In this document: positions 8,288 through 16,340 of the stretch, piece after piece
How positions within the stretch are numbered: position 1 is the first letter of the stretch
Layout of the letters: each line of letters begins with the position of its first letter
Assembly: GCF_019200975.1 (NCBI RefSeq)
Contig: NZ_JAHTMR010000019.1
Coordinates: forward strand, 1 to 64,000
Length of the DNA stretch: 64,000 bases
Origin: Pseudomonas sp. PD9R
GTDB taxonomy: Bacteria; Pseudomonadota; Gammaproteobacteria; Pseudomonadales; Pseudomonadaceae
Direction: 5' to 3'
Notes under the pieces: generated by a model
The model's database searches: none
Told to the model about the DNA's origin: nothing
The model's input: the letters and a program-made list of their open reading frames with translations, nothing else
Program-made: the position numbers and the translations under genes

Positions 8288-9052
8288 GTGCCATTGTTTT
8301 TTGTCGGACTAACCTACACCATCAACCGACTTCCACCTGCCTACCCTGGATGCCTTGCATTGGCGGTACGTCTCCCGATCTCCCGGATGTTGCGCTGGCT
8401 GTGCGGCGCGTTGCTACTGGCCGGCGTGCTGCTGGGCGGTGTGCAGGCCGATTGGGATTTTTCCCTGATCAGCCGCCGGGCGCAGGCATTGTACGGGCCT
8501 TTGGGCGAAGGTCAGCAGCGTATTGATGATTGGCAACACTTGCTGGCGACCCAGAAGCAGGTCAGCGAGCTGGAACAGCTCAACGTGGTCAACCGCTTCT
8601 TCAACAAACAACTGCGCTACGTCGAGGACATCGATCTGTGGCACCAGGTCGATTATTGGGAAACGCCAATCGAAGCCTTGTGGAAAGGCGCCGGCGACTG
8701 CGAAGACTACGCCATCGCCAAGTATTTCAGCTTGCGCCATCTCGGGGTTTCCAGTGACAAGCTGCGCATCACTTACGTAAAGGCATTGCGCCTGAATCGC
8801 GCGCACATGGTGTTGACTTACTACGCCAGTCCGGACGCCATGCCGCTGGTGCTCGACAGTCTGATCGACACGATCCAGCCGGCCAGCCAACGAACCGATT
8901 TGCTGCCGGTCTACTCTTTTAATGCTGAAGGATTGTGGTTGCCCGGCGCCAAAGGCAATCAGAAGGTCGGTGACACCAAGCGCCTGTCCCGTTGGCAGGA
9001 TGTGCTGAAAAAAATGCAGGCCGAAGGTTTCCCGGTCGAGACGACCCATTAG
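8288..9052 (+). CDS. lapG: Periplasmic cysteine protease LapG
   Basis: The protein has 254 residues and a hydrophobic export segment (MLRWLCGALLLAGVLLGGVQA, about 34-54), then a bacterial transglutaminase-like protease domain. The catalytic triad is visible: C138 in GDCEDYA, H173 in RAHMVL and D190 in LVLDSL. LapG cuts the N-terminus of the large adhesin LapA and releases the biofilm. It is held inactive by LapD when c-di-GMP is high. lapD follows after 14 bases. The start is uncertain: GTG at 8288 gives the usual family length, while ATG at 8387 would begin right at the hydrophobic segment. No lapA gene lies in the window. Confidence 0.93.
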   Translation: MPLFFVGLTYTINRLPPAYPGCLALAVRLPISRMLRWLCGALLLAGVLLGGVQADWDFSLISRRAQALYGPLGEGQQRIDDWQHLLATQKQVSELEQLNVVNRFFNKQLRYVEDIDLWHQVDYWETPIEALWKGAGDCEDYAIAKYFSLRHLGVSSDKLRITYVKALRLNRAHMVLTYYASPDAMPLVLDSLIDTIQPASQRTDLLPVYSFNAEGLWLPGAKGNQKVGDTKRLSRWQDVLKKMQAEGFPVETTH

Positions 9053-9066
9053 GAGCACGCCCACCG

Positions 9067-11013
9067 ATGTCTTTGTTCAAACAGTTGTTGATCGCTATCT
9101 GTCTGTTCCTGGTCATCGCCTTCACCGGCAGCTTCATGGTCAGCCTGGAGAGCTCGCGCACCCAGTACGTCAACCAGTTGCGCTCCCACGCGCAGGATGC
9201 GGCGACCGCGCTGGCGCTGTCCCTGACGCCAAACATCGACGACCCGGCGATGACCGAATTGCTGGTCAGCTCAATCTTCGACAGCGGTTATTACGCGAGC
9301 ATTCGCTTGGTCGATTTATCCAACGACAAAACCCTGGTCGAACGCAGCGGTATCCCGGCCGATACCCGCGTGCCGGAGTGGTTCGTCAAACTGATCGGCC
9401 TGGAACCCGCCGGTGGCGACGCGATTGTCAGCCGTGGTTGGGAGCAGGCTGCGCGGGTCGAGGTGGTCAGTCACCCGATGTTCGCGCTGGCGAAGCTGTG
9501 GCAGAGCGCGTTGGGGAGTTTGGGTTGGTTGCTGTTGTGTGGTGTGGTCAGCGCAATATTGGGCGCGCTGTTGTTGCGTCGGCAATTGAAGCCGCTCGAT
9601 TACATGGTCCAGCAGTCTCACGCCATTGCTCGCCGCGAGTTTCTCAGCCTGCCGGAGCTGCCGCGCACGCCGGAATTGCGGCGAGTGGTGCAGGCCATGA
9701 ACCAGATGGTCGAGAAGCTCAAAGCGCTGTTTCAGGAGCAAGCCGAGCGCAGTGAAAAACTGCGGGTGGAGTCCTATCAGGACAACCTGACGGGGTTGGC
9801 CAACCGACGTTATTTCGAGATGCAATTGAACGCACGGGTGAGCAACCCCGAGCAGGCCAGTTCCGGTTACCTGCTGCTGTTGCGGGTGCAGGATCTGGCG
9901 GGGTTGAACCAGCGGCTGGGTGGTCAACGCACCGATGCGTTGCTTCAGGCGGTCGGTCAGCAGTTGTCCCGCGAGTGCGCCAGATACCCGGAAACGCAAA
10001 ACCTCGTCACGCGGATTCGTGGCGGCGAATTTGCCGTGCTGGCGCCGGGGTTGGTGCGTGAGGAAGCGCTGCAACTGGCGCAGCACCTGGATGTCGCTTT
10101 GGCCAGCCTGCATGCGACCGGCGCGACTGACGTGGCCTCGGTAGCCGCCATCGGGCTGGCGCCGTTCGTTCATGGCGATGCCCCGCAAGCGGTGCTCGGG
10201 CTGGCGGATCAGGCGTTGGCGCAGGCCGAAGGCCAGACCGATTCGAACTGGGTCTGTCTGGATCGCAGTGCCCTGGCCGGCGTCGGCGAGGACCATCATG
10301 CCTGGCACAGCCTGCTTGATCAGGCACTGAATCAGCGTCGATTCAAATTGTACTTTCAGCCAGTCGTGGCCAGTCAGGACACACAACTGGTGCTGCACTA
10401 CAAAGTGCTTTCACGCCTGATCGACGACCAGGGCCAGAGCATTCCGGCCGGACGTTTCCTGCCGTGGCTCGAACGCTTTGGCTGGGCCGCACGACTGGAC
10501 CGGCTGATGCTGGAATTGGTGCTGGATCAGATGACCCGACACGAAGAATCGCTGGCGCTGAACCTGTCCTCGGCAACCCTGGAAAACCCGCAGGCATTGA
10601 ATGCGCTCTTCGAGACGCTGCGTTCACATTCCAATCTCGGGCCACGGCTGACCCTGGAAATCGGCGAAGAGCAATTGCCGGAGCAAGCCACGCTCGAAGA
10701 CCTGACGCGACGTTTGCGTGAGCTTGGATTCTCGTTAAGCCTGCAACACTTTGGCGGTCGCTTCAGCATGATCGGCAACCTGGCGCGGCTCGGGTTGGCG
10801 TACCTGAAAATCGACGGCAGTTACATCCGCGCGATTGATCTGGAGAGCGACAAGCGCCTGTTTATCGAAGCGATCCAGCGAGCGGCCCACAGTATTGACC
10901 TGCCATTGATTGCCGAGCGGGTTGAGACTGAAGGTGAGTTGTCGGTGATCCGCGAGATGGGGGTTTATGGGGTTCAGGGGCAGTTGGTGGGTGAGCCGAA
11001 GCCTTGGGGGTGA
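9067..11013 (+). CDS. lapD: c-di-GMP receptor LapD
   Basis: This 648-residue inner-membrane protein has TM1 at about 5-25, a periplasmic LapD_MoxY-type output domain, TM2 at about 148-168, a HAMP segment, a degenerate GGDEF domain (RGGEF near 317) and a degenerate EAL domain (KVLSR near 445 in place of EAL). With both active-site motifs lost it should bind c-di-GMP rather than make or break it. Binding is passed outward to capture LapG. The ATG at 9067 is chosen because it directly follows lapG and starts at the TM segment. Confidence 0.95.
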   Translation: MSLFKQLLIAICLFLVIAFTGSFMVSLESSRTQYVNQLRSHAQDAATALALSLTPNIDDPAMTELLVSSIFDSGYYASIRLVDLSNDKTLVERSGIPADTRVPEWFVKLIGLEPAGGDAIVSRGWEQAARVEVVSHPMFALAKLWQSALGSLGWLLLCGVVSAILGALLLRRQLKPLDYMVQQSHAIARREFLSLPELPRTPELRRVVQAMNQMVEKLKALFQEQAERSEKLRVESYQDNLTGLANRRYFEMQLNARVSNPEQASSGYLLLLRVQDLAGLNQRLGGQRTDALLQAVGQQLSRECARYPETQNLVTRIRGGEFAVLAPGLVREEALQLAQHLDVALASLHATGATDVASVAAIGLAPFVHGDAPQAVLGLADQALAQAEGQTDSNWVCLDRSALAGVGEDHHAWHSLLDQALNQRRFKLYFQPVVASQDTQLVLHYKVLSRLIDDQGQSIPAGRFLPWLERFGWAARLDRLMLELVLDQMTRHEESLALNLSSATLENPQALNALFETLRSHSNLGPRLTLEIGEEQLPEQATLEDLTRRLRELGFSLSLQHFGGRFSMIGNLARLGLAYLKIDGSYIRAIDLESDKRLFIEAIQRAAHSIDLPLIAERVETEGELSVIREMGVYGVQGQLVGEPKPWG

Positions 11014-11025
11014 GCCCAAGGCCGA

Positions 11026-11104
11026 AAAAGATCGCAGCCTTCGGCATCTCCTACAGGGGAATGCGTACACCTGTAGGCGCTGCCGAAGGCTGCGATCTTT
11101 TGAT
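11026..11104. repeat. REP pair, GATCGCAGCC family
   Basis: AAAAGATCGCAGCCTTCGGC appears inverted as GCCGAAGGCTGCGATCTTTT around a CTCCTACAGG core. It is located just after lapD and may act as its transcript end. Confidence 0.85.
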
Positions 11105-11312
11105 CTGTCAGTCAGTACCATCGCTGCAATGGTGTGGGAATGATCTGAGAGGGGACAGCAGCGTCGGAGATTTCCTTCAAACCGTGGCGGTGTTGGTGAA
11201 CTTGTTCGGGCCAATGCTCAGGCCTAGTCTGAGTTTGTCACTGAATAAGCAGTGACTCGGACGTGCAAATCCGGCCAAATACTTAGTTCGCGTACTGCCT
11301 TTCAATGAGCAT

Positions 11313-11321
11313 TGGTATGCT
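11313..11321 (+). promoter_or_regulatory. Extended -10 promoter candidate
   Basis: TGGTATGCT reads as an extended -10 element. A start 6-8 bases downstream would place the transcript 5' end at the foot of the hairpin at 11333. No strong -35 is seen. Confidence 0.4.
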
Positions 11322-11332
11322 CACTGCTTTAT

Positions 11333-11410
11333 GGCGGCTGCGTGCAGGAGATCCTCGGATCTGCTGGGTGTCTGAGTAGGCCCGGTTTTGCACACCTGCG
11401 CACGGCCGCC
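11333..11410 (+). ncRNA. Candidate structured leader RNA, three-way junction
   Basis: An outer stem GGCGGC (11333-11338) pairs with GCCGCC (11405-11410) and is extended by CGTGCAGG against CCTGCGCACG. Inside it are two closed arms: AGATCC-TC-GGATCT (11349-11362), a perfect hairpin, and GGTGT (11367-11371) paired with ACACC (11392-11396). It ends 57 bases before the DUF6124-type start codon. I do not know a named RNA family for it. Confidence 0.5.
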
Positions 11411-11467
11411 ACCCCATTCGCGTGCAAACGAACGGTGATGGCCCCAATACTACTCAGGGTATGTCAT

Positions 11468-11782
11468 ATGTTTAAAGTTACTCCGAATCCGCCAGATGAC
11501 TCTGGCACCTCGAAAACCGAATCACGCAGTAACCACCTCTTCACCGTCGCCGACGACATCAACATCGAAGCCCTTCTAGCCAACGCCTCCGAAGACCTGC
11601 TCTCCATCAGCGCCATCGCCGCCGACCTGGCCGATGACGTAGACGGTTCGCGCCGTTCTGTCGCACTGGCAATCAGCCGCATGGCCGACGGGGTTCATTT
11701 GTTGGTCGAACGAGCCCTGGATCACCTGGAATCGCCGGAGCTGTTGGCGTTTCTATTCAAGGATAAGCCGGTGGTGAGTTGA
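11468..11782 (+). CDS. DUF6124-type small protein
   Basis: This 104-residue hydrophilic protein starts MFKVTPNPPD, a beginning I associate with the Pseudomonas DUF6124 family. It has an acidic, helical middle (EALLANASEDLLSISAIAADLADD) and a final helix. It has no TM segment, signal peptide or catalytic motif. The function is unknown. The start at 11468 is the first codon of the conserved MFKV sequence; longer in-frame starts would overlap the structured leader. No partner gene is evident. Confidence 0.75.
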   Translation: MFKVTPNPPDDSGTSKTESRSNHLFTVADDINIEALLANASEDLLSISAIAADLADDVDGSRRSVALAISRMADGVHLLVERALDHLESPELLAFLFKDKPVVS

Positions 11783-11788
11783 AGATTG

Positions 11789-11887
11789 CCTTCGCGAGCA
11801 AGCCTCGCTCCCACATGGGACCTGTGTCGAACGCAAATCCTGTGACCAACACCGATCAACTGTAGGAGCGAGCTTGCTCGCGAAGGC
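11789..11887. repeat. REP pair, GAGCAAGC family
   Basis: CCTTCGCGAGCAAGCCTCGCTCC and its inverted partner GGAGCGAGCTTGCTCGCGAAGG are separated by about 50 bases. Confidence 0.85.
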
Positions 11888-11915
11888 GTCAGCTCGGGCT
11901 ACGATAAGGCCAGGC

Positions 11916-12281
11916 TCAGATAAACCCTTCCTCCTCATCATCAACCAAATGACTCAACCCGCCCAACGCCTCCCGCGCCTGGGAACGGTCCATCAGTTTG
12001 GCTTGTGCCGGAGCCGGCAGGTCGGTGACGAGGATCACGCCTTTGCTGATCAGCACCTCAATCAAGTCGTCTAGTACCCGGATCATCTCCAGGTCACTCT
12101 GGCGCAGTTGCTTGAGCTGTTTGATTTGCTTCAGTTGTTTGAGGTTGGTGGCCATGACTTCATTGGCGAACCAGGCCTGGAGTTCTGGGTGGTCGGCCGG
12201 CAGCGTTTCCGTAGACTCTGCGTAGGCCTCGGCTTCCACGCGCATCAGTTGTCCCTCTGTATTGCGTTGCACGTAGAACAT
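11916..12281 (-). CDS. Small conserved Pseudomonas protein, often mislabelled tryptophan synthase beta
   Basis: The protein has 121 residues and starts MFYVQRNTEGQL, behind GAGGG 7 bases upstream, which decides the start over an ATG 60 bases earlier. Its middle is a run of LKQ-type triplets (LKQLKQIKQLKQLRQ, about residues 47-61) encoded by a 9-nt repeat, followed by SDLEMIRVLDDLIEVLISKGVI and a conserved C-terminus (REALGGLSHLVDDEEEG). The family is frequently annotated as tryptophan synthase subunit beta in Pseudomonas genomes, but it shares no PLP-enzyme motif. The function is unknown. Confidence 0.8.
   Translation of the reverse strand: MFYVQRNTEGQLMRVEAEAYAESTETLPADHPELQAWFANEVMATNLKQLKQIKQLKQLRQSDLEMIRVLDDLIEVLISKGVILVTDLPAPAQAKLMDRSQAREALGGLSHLVDDEEEGFI
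12099..12143 (-). repeat. Five 9-nt tandem units
   Basis: The units read CTGGCGCAG, TTGCTTGAG, CTGTTTGAT, TTGCTTCAG and TTGTTTGAG on the plus strand. They encode repeated Leu-Lys/Arg-Gln triplets in the gene at 11916-12281. A multiple of three keeps the frame whatever the copy number. Confidence 0.75.
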
Positions 12282-12508
12282 TAAGCATCCCTCAAAAGTG
12301 AACGGCGTCATGCTGTCAGCAGCATAGGCGAATTCAGCCATATGGTTATTCGCTAACGGTATTTAAATTCGCGTTCTTATACCTATAAAGTTAATCCCCT
12401 GCGTACCTGCCGACCAATCGGCGCGCCGCACGACACGAACCAACACGACATCCGTGAGTTTCTGATCGACGCGCGCGCCCTTGAGCGTGCCGTGCGTGGG
12501 AGTGATTT

Positions 12509-13396
12509 ATGTCCGCAGCTTCAGCCTCTTCAAGCATCGCGCCACAACTTTTTGAAATCCGCCCGTTCAGTGGCGCCGTCGGTGCCGAAATCATAGGCCT
12601 CGATTTATCCCGCCCGATTAATGATCAGGACTTCGCCCGCATTCACCGCGCGCACCTGGATCATCACGTGGTGGTGTTCCGCGACCAACGCATCACCCCC
12701 GAGCAGCAAATCGATTTCAGCCGTCGTTTTGGCGTGTTGCAGATCCATGTGCTCAAGCAGTTTCTGCTGACTGGGCACCCGGAAATTCTCATCGTTTCCA
12801 ACATCATCGAAAACGGCCAATCCATCGGCCTCGGTGACGCTGGAAAGTTCTGGCACTCCGATCTCTCCTATAAAGAACTGCCGAGCCTGGGTTCGATGCT
12901 GCATGCCCAAGAGTTGCCGTCTGAAGGGGGTGACACGCTGTTCGCCGATATGCACAAAGCCTGGGAAAACCTGCCCGAAGCGCTGCGCAAAGCCGTCGAA
13001 GGGCGATCGGCTGCGCACTCGTACACGGCGCGCTACAGCGAAACCAAATTCGAAGGTAACTGGCGTCCGACCCTGACGCCGGAGCAGCTCGCGCAAGTCG
13101 CCGAAGTCGTTCACCCGGTCGTGCGCACCCACCCGGAAAACGGCCGCAAGGCGTTGTTCGTCAGCGAAGGCTTCACCACCCGCATCGTCGGTTTGCCGGA
13201 CGACGAGAGCAAGCAACTGCTCGACGAGCTCTACGCCCATAGCGTGCTGCCGCAAAACATCTACCGCCATCAATGGCAGGCCCATGACCTGGTGTTCTGG
13301 GACAACCGTTCGCTGATCCACCTCGCCGCCGGCTGCCCCAGCCATCTGCGCCGCAAGCTCTATCGCACCACCATTCAGGGCGACGCGCCTTTCTGA
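12509..13396 (+). CDS. TauD/TfdA-family 2-oxoglutarate dioxygenase
   Basis: This 295-residue Fe(II)/2-oxoglutarate enzyme has the iron triad H116-x-D118 (FWHSDLSY) and H271 (SLIHLAAG), with an Arg near 281 for the 2-oxoglutarate carboxylate. Family members oxidise the carbon next to a sulfonate (taurine), an aryloxy ether or a sulfate ester, releasing sulfite or sulfate. It is the first gene of an operon with a substrate-binding protein, ATPase and permease, an arrangement typical of alternative sulfur-source use. The exact substrate cannot be read from sequence. The AT-rich stretch 12345-12400 (TATACCTATAAA) is the likely promoter. Confidence 0.88.
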   Translation: MSAASASSSIAPQLFEIRPFSGAVGAEIIGLDLSRPINDQDFARIHRAHLDHHVVVFRDQRITPEQQIDFSRRFGVLQIHVLKQFLLTGHPEILIVSNIIENGQSIGLGDAGKFWHSDLSYKELPSLGSMLHAQELPSEGGDTLFADMHKAWENLPEALRKAVEGRSAAHSYTARYSETKFEGNWRPTLTPEQLAQVAEVVHPVVRTHPENGRKALFVSEGFTTRIVGLPDDESKQLLDELYAHSVLPQNIYRHQWQAHDLVFWDNRSLIHLAAGCPSHLRRKLYRTTIQGDAPF

Positions 13397-13407
13397 TTTG
13401 TCGGAGA

Positions 13408-14439
13408 TTGATCATGTCCAAACGTCTTCCCTTTGCACCGCTGGCCGCGGCCATCGGCCTGGGTTTCAGCCTGATCGCCGGCAGCCTGGTGGCCCCGACC
13501 GTGGCTCACGCCGAAGGTGAAATCCGCATCGCCGAACAGTTCGGCATCGTTTACCTGCTGCTCAACGTGGTGCGCGATCAGAATCTGATCGAGAAGTACG
13601 GCAAGCAGGAAGGCATCGACATCAAGGTCGACTGGACGCAGCTTTCCGGCGGGGCGGCGGTCAACGATGCGTTGCTTTCTGGCTCCATCGACATTGCCGG
13701 TGCCGGCGTCGGCCCGCTGCTGACCATTTGGGACCGCACTCACGGTAAGCAGAACGTCAAAGCCGTCGCGTCCCTGGGTAATTTCCCGTACTACCTGGTG
13801 AGCAATAATCCGAAGGTTAAAACCATCGCCGACTTCACCGAGAAGGACCGCATCGCGGTGCCGGCAGTCGGGGTGTCGGTGCAGTCGCGGTTCCTGCAAT
13901 ACGCGGCCGCCAAACAGTGGGGCGACAAGGAGTTCAACCGCCTCGACAAGTACACCATCGCCGTTCCGCACCCCGACGCTACGGCCGCGCTGATCGCGGG
14001 TGGCACCGAACTGACCGGGCACTTCTCCAACCCGCCGTTCCAGGATCAGGCGCTGGAAAACCCGAACGTCCATATCGTGCTCAATTCCTATGACGTGCTC
14101 GGCCCGAATTCGCCGACGGTGCTGTTCGCCACCGAGAAATTCCGCGACGAAAACCCGAAAACCTACAAAGCCTTTGTCGAAGCGTTGACCGAGGCCGCGC
14201 AATTCGCGCAGAACGATAAAGGCGCGGCGGCGGACACTTACATCCGCGTCACCAAGGCCAAAATCGACCGCGCCGCGTTGCTCAAAATCATCGACAACCC
14301 GCAGTTCGAATTCAGCGTCACACCAAAAAATACCTACCCGCTGGCCGAGTTCCTTTACCGAGTGGGCGCGATAAAAAACAAACCGGATTCGTGGAAGGAT
14401 TACTTCTTCCAGGACGCCAAACCGCTGCAAGGGAGCTGA
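13408..14439 (+). CDS. ABC transporter substrate-binding protein, NMT1/SsuA-TauA type
   Basis: This 343-residue protein has a Sec signal peptide (MSKRLPFAPLAAAIGLG through VAHA, cleavage after about residue 33) and then a periplasmic-binding fold with LLSGSIDIAGAGVGPLL and DATAALIAGGTELTGHFSNPPF, seen in NMT1/TauA/SsuA-like proteins. It lies 11 bases after the dioxygenase gene and just before the ATPase. It likely delivers the dioxygenase's substrate (a sulfonate or related organic sulfur compound) to the importer. Confidence 0.87.
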   Translation: MIMSKRLPFAPLAAAIGLGFSLIAGSLVAPTVAHAEGEIRIAEQFGIVYLLLNVVRDQNLIEKYGKQEGIDIKVDWTQLSGGAAVNDALLSGSIDIAGAGVGPLLTIWDRTHGKQNVKAVASLGNFPYYLVSNNPKVKTIADFTEKDRIAVPAVGVSVQSRFLQYAAAKQWGDKEFNRLDKYTIAVPHPDATAALIAGGTELTGHFSNPPFQDQALENPNVHIVLNSYDVLGPNSPTVLFATEKFRDENPKTYKAFVEALTEAAQFAQNDKGAAADTYIRVTKAKIDRAALLKIIDNPQFEFSVTPKNTYPLAEFLYRVGAIKNKPDSWKDYFFQDAKPLQGS

Positions 14440-14444
14440 CCGAG

Positions 14445-15305
14445 ATGAACGCCCCTTTGCAAGGCCACACGGTCAGCAAACCGAACGCGGCAGCCCAAGC
14501 GCTGCTGTCGGTCGATAATGTCAGCCTGGAATACCGCACACCGCAGCGAGTGGTGCGGGCGACCCATCAAGTCAGTTTTGAAATCGACCCGGCGGACCGT
14601 TTTGTCCTGCTTGGCCCCTCCGGTTGCGGTAAGTCGACGTTGCTTAAGGCCGTCGGCGGTTTCATTCAGCCCGTCGAGGGCGAGATCCGCCTGCAAGGCC
14701 AGCGCGTCGATGCGCCGGGGCCGGACCGCATCGTGGTGTTCCAGGAGTTCGATCAACTGCCACCGTGGAAAACCGTCAAACAGAACGTGATGTTTCCGCT
14801 GCTGGCTTCGAAAACCCTCAAGCGCCGCGAAGCAGAAGAGCGAGCCTTGCACTATCTGGAGAAAGTCGGCCTGGCGGCGTTTGCCGATGCTTACCCGCAC
14901 ACATTATCGGGCGGCATGAAGGCGCGGGTTGCCATCGCTCGGGCACTGGCGATGCAGCCGAAAATCCTCCTGATGGACGAACCTTTCGCCGCCCTCGATG
15001 CACTGACCCGACGCAAGATGCAGGAAGAATTGCTGCTGCTCTGGGAAGAGGTGCGCTTCACGTTGCTGTTCGTTACGCACTCCATCGAAGAAGCGTTGGT
15101 GGTCGGTAACCGCATCCTGTTGTTGTCGCCACATCCGGGGCGGGTGCGGGCGGAAGTCCACAGTCATCAATACGATTTGCAGAGCCTAGGCGGCGTAGCG
15201 TTCCAGGAATCGGCGCGGCGCATCCATCGGTTGTTGTTTGATGAAGGTCAGTCGCCGGAAACCGAGCGTGAGCTGGATTTCGCCGACATCCGCATCGCTT
15301 ATTGA
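14445..15305 (+). CDS. ABC transporter ATPase, TauB/SsuB type
   Basis: This 286-residue ATPase has Walker A GPSGCGKST (57-65), the Q-loop FQEFDQLPPW, signature LSGGMKARVAIARAL near 152, Walker B ILLMDEPFAALD near 174 and switch histidine in VTHSIEEAL. The start at 14445 follows the binding-protein stop by five bases; the in-frame upstream ATG lies inside the previous gene. The C-terminal extension of about 60 residues is usual for this class. Confidence 0.9.
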   Translation: MNAPLQGHTVSKPNAAAQALLSVDNVSLEYRTPQRVVRATHQVSFEIDPADRFVLLGPSGCGKSTLLKAVGGFIQPVEGEIRLQGQRVDAPGPDRIVVFQEFDQLPPWKTVKQNVMFPLLASKTLKRREAEERALHYLEKVGLAAFADAYPHTLSGGMKARVAIARALAMQPKILLMDEPFAALDALTRRKMQEELLLLWEEVRFTLLFVTHSIEEALVVGNRILLLSPHPGRVRAEVHSHQYDLQSLGGVAFQESARRIHRLLFDEGQSPETERELDFADIRIAY

Positions 15306-15326
15306 GCCCATTGTGAGGAGTGCCCG

Positions 15327-16193
15327 ATGAGCCATTCATCATCACCGCGTCAAGAATTCGAAACCGTCCTGCAACCGCTGGCCAGCGTGCCTCTGGAACG
15401 TGAACTGCCGCTGGGCCAGCGCCTTTGGCAACAGGGCTGGCTGCGCAAAAGCCTGATCCTGATTTTGCTCGCGGTGCTGTGGGAAGCCGCCTCGCGTTAC
15501 ACGAACAACGACCTGCTGCTGCCGAGTTTCCTGCAAACCGGCCACGCCTTGTATGACGGCCTGATCAGCGGCGAGTTGCTGAGCAAGGTGTGGATTTCCC
15601 TGGTGGTGCTGCTCAAGGGGTATTTGATCGGCATCGTCCTGGCATTTGCCCTGACCACGCTGGCGGTGTCGACGCAGTTTGGCCGCGACTTGCTCAGTAC
15701 ACTGACCTCAATGTTCAACCCGTTGCCGGCGATTGCGCTGTTGCCGCTGGCGTTGTTGTGGTTCGGCTTGGGGCAGAACAGTTTGATATTCGTGTTGGTG
15801 CATTCGGTGTTGTGGGCGTTGGCGCTGAACACTTATGCCGGATTTCTCGGCGTCTCGGAAACCCTGCGCATGGCCGGCCGCAATTACGGCCTCAAGGGCA
15901 TGCGATTTGTGCTGTTCATCCTGATTCCGGCAGCGCTGCCGTCGATCCTCGCCGGGCTGAAAATCGGCTGGGCGTTTGCGTGGCGCACGTTGATCGCTGC
16001 TGAATTGGTGTTTGGTGCAACCAGCGGGAAAGGTGGGTTGGGTTGGTACATTTTTCAGAATCGCAATGAGCTGTACACCGACAAGGTGTTTGCCGGGTTG
16101 GCGGTGGTGATTTTGATCGGGTTGCTGGTGGAGAACCTGGTGTTTGATACGTTGGAGCGGGTGACGGTGAAGCGTTGGGGGATGCAGCGTTAA
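15327..16193 (+). CDS. ABC transporter permease, TauC/SsuC type
   Basis: This 288-residue inner-membrane protein has six predicted TM segments (for example SLILILLAVLWEAASRY near 38 and a long run from LIGIVLAFALTTLAVS) and the cytoplasmic EAA loop at GLKGMRFVLFILIPAALPSI. It starts 21 bases after the ATPase, behind GAGGAG. It completes the importer of the four-gene operon 12509-16193. Confidence 0.9.
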   Translation: MSHSSSPRQEFETVLQPLASVPLERELPLGQRLWQQGWLRKSLILILLAVLWEAASRYTNNDLLLPSFLQTGHALYDGLISGELLSKVWISLVVLLKGYLIGIVLAFALTTLAVSTQFGRDLLSTLTSMFNPLPAIALLPLALLWFGLGQNSLIFVLVHSVLWALALNTYAGFLGVSETLRMAGRNYGLKGMRFVLFILIPAALPSILAGLKIGWAFAWRTLIAAELVFGATSGKGGLGWYIFQNRNELYTDKVFAGLAVVILIGLLVENLVFDTLERVTVKRWGMQR

Positions 16194-16220
16194 TCTGTTG
16201 AATTCATGTGTGATTGAGTA

Positions 16221-16291
16221 AAAGATCGCTGCCTGTGGCAGCTCCTACAGGTGATCTATGTAGGAGGTGCCGAAGGCTGCGATCTTTTGAT
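16221..16291. repeat. REP pair, GATCGCAGCC family
   Basis: AAAGATCGCTGCCTGTGGCAGCTCC faces GGAGGTGCCGAAGGCTGCGATCTTT. It lies at the 3' end of the importer operon. Confidence 0.8.
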
Positions 16292-16340
16292 CTGCTAGCA
16301 TTGCGTCTGAATCATTGCTGATCAGACATGAGTGCTTGCC

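Noticed and set aside
12420..12508. A protein-like string (HDIREFLIDARALERAVRGS) just before the TauD-like gene
   Set aside because: Short, no start codon or ribosome site, and continues out of frame into the dioxygenase gene; could be a gene relic but not supportable.
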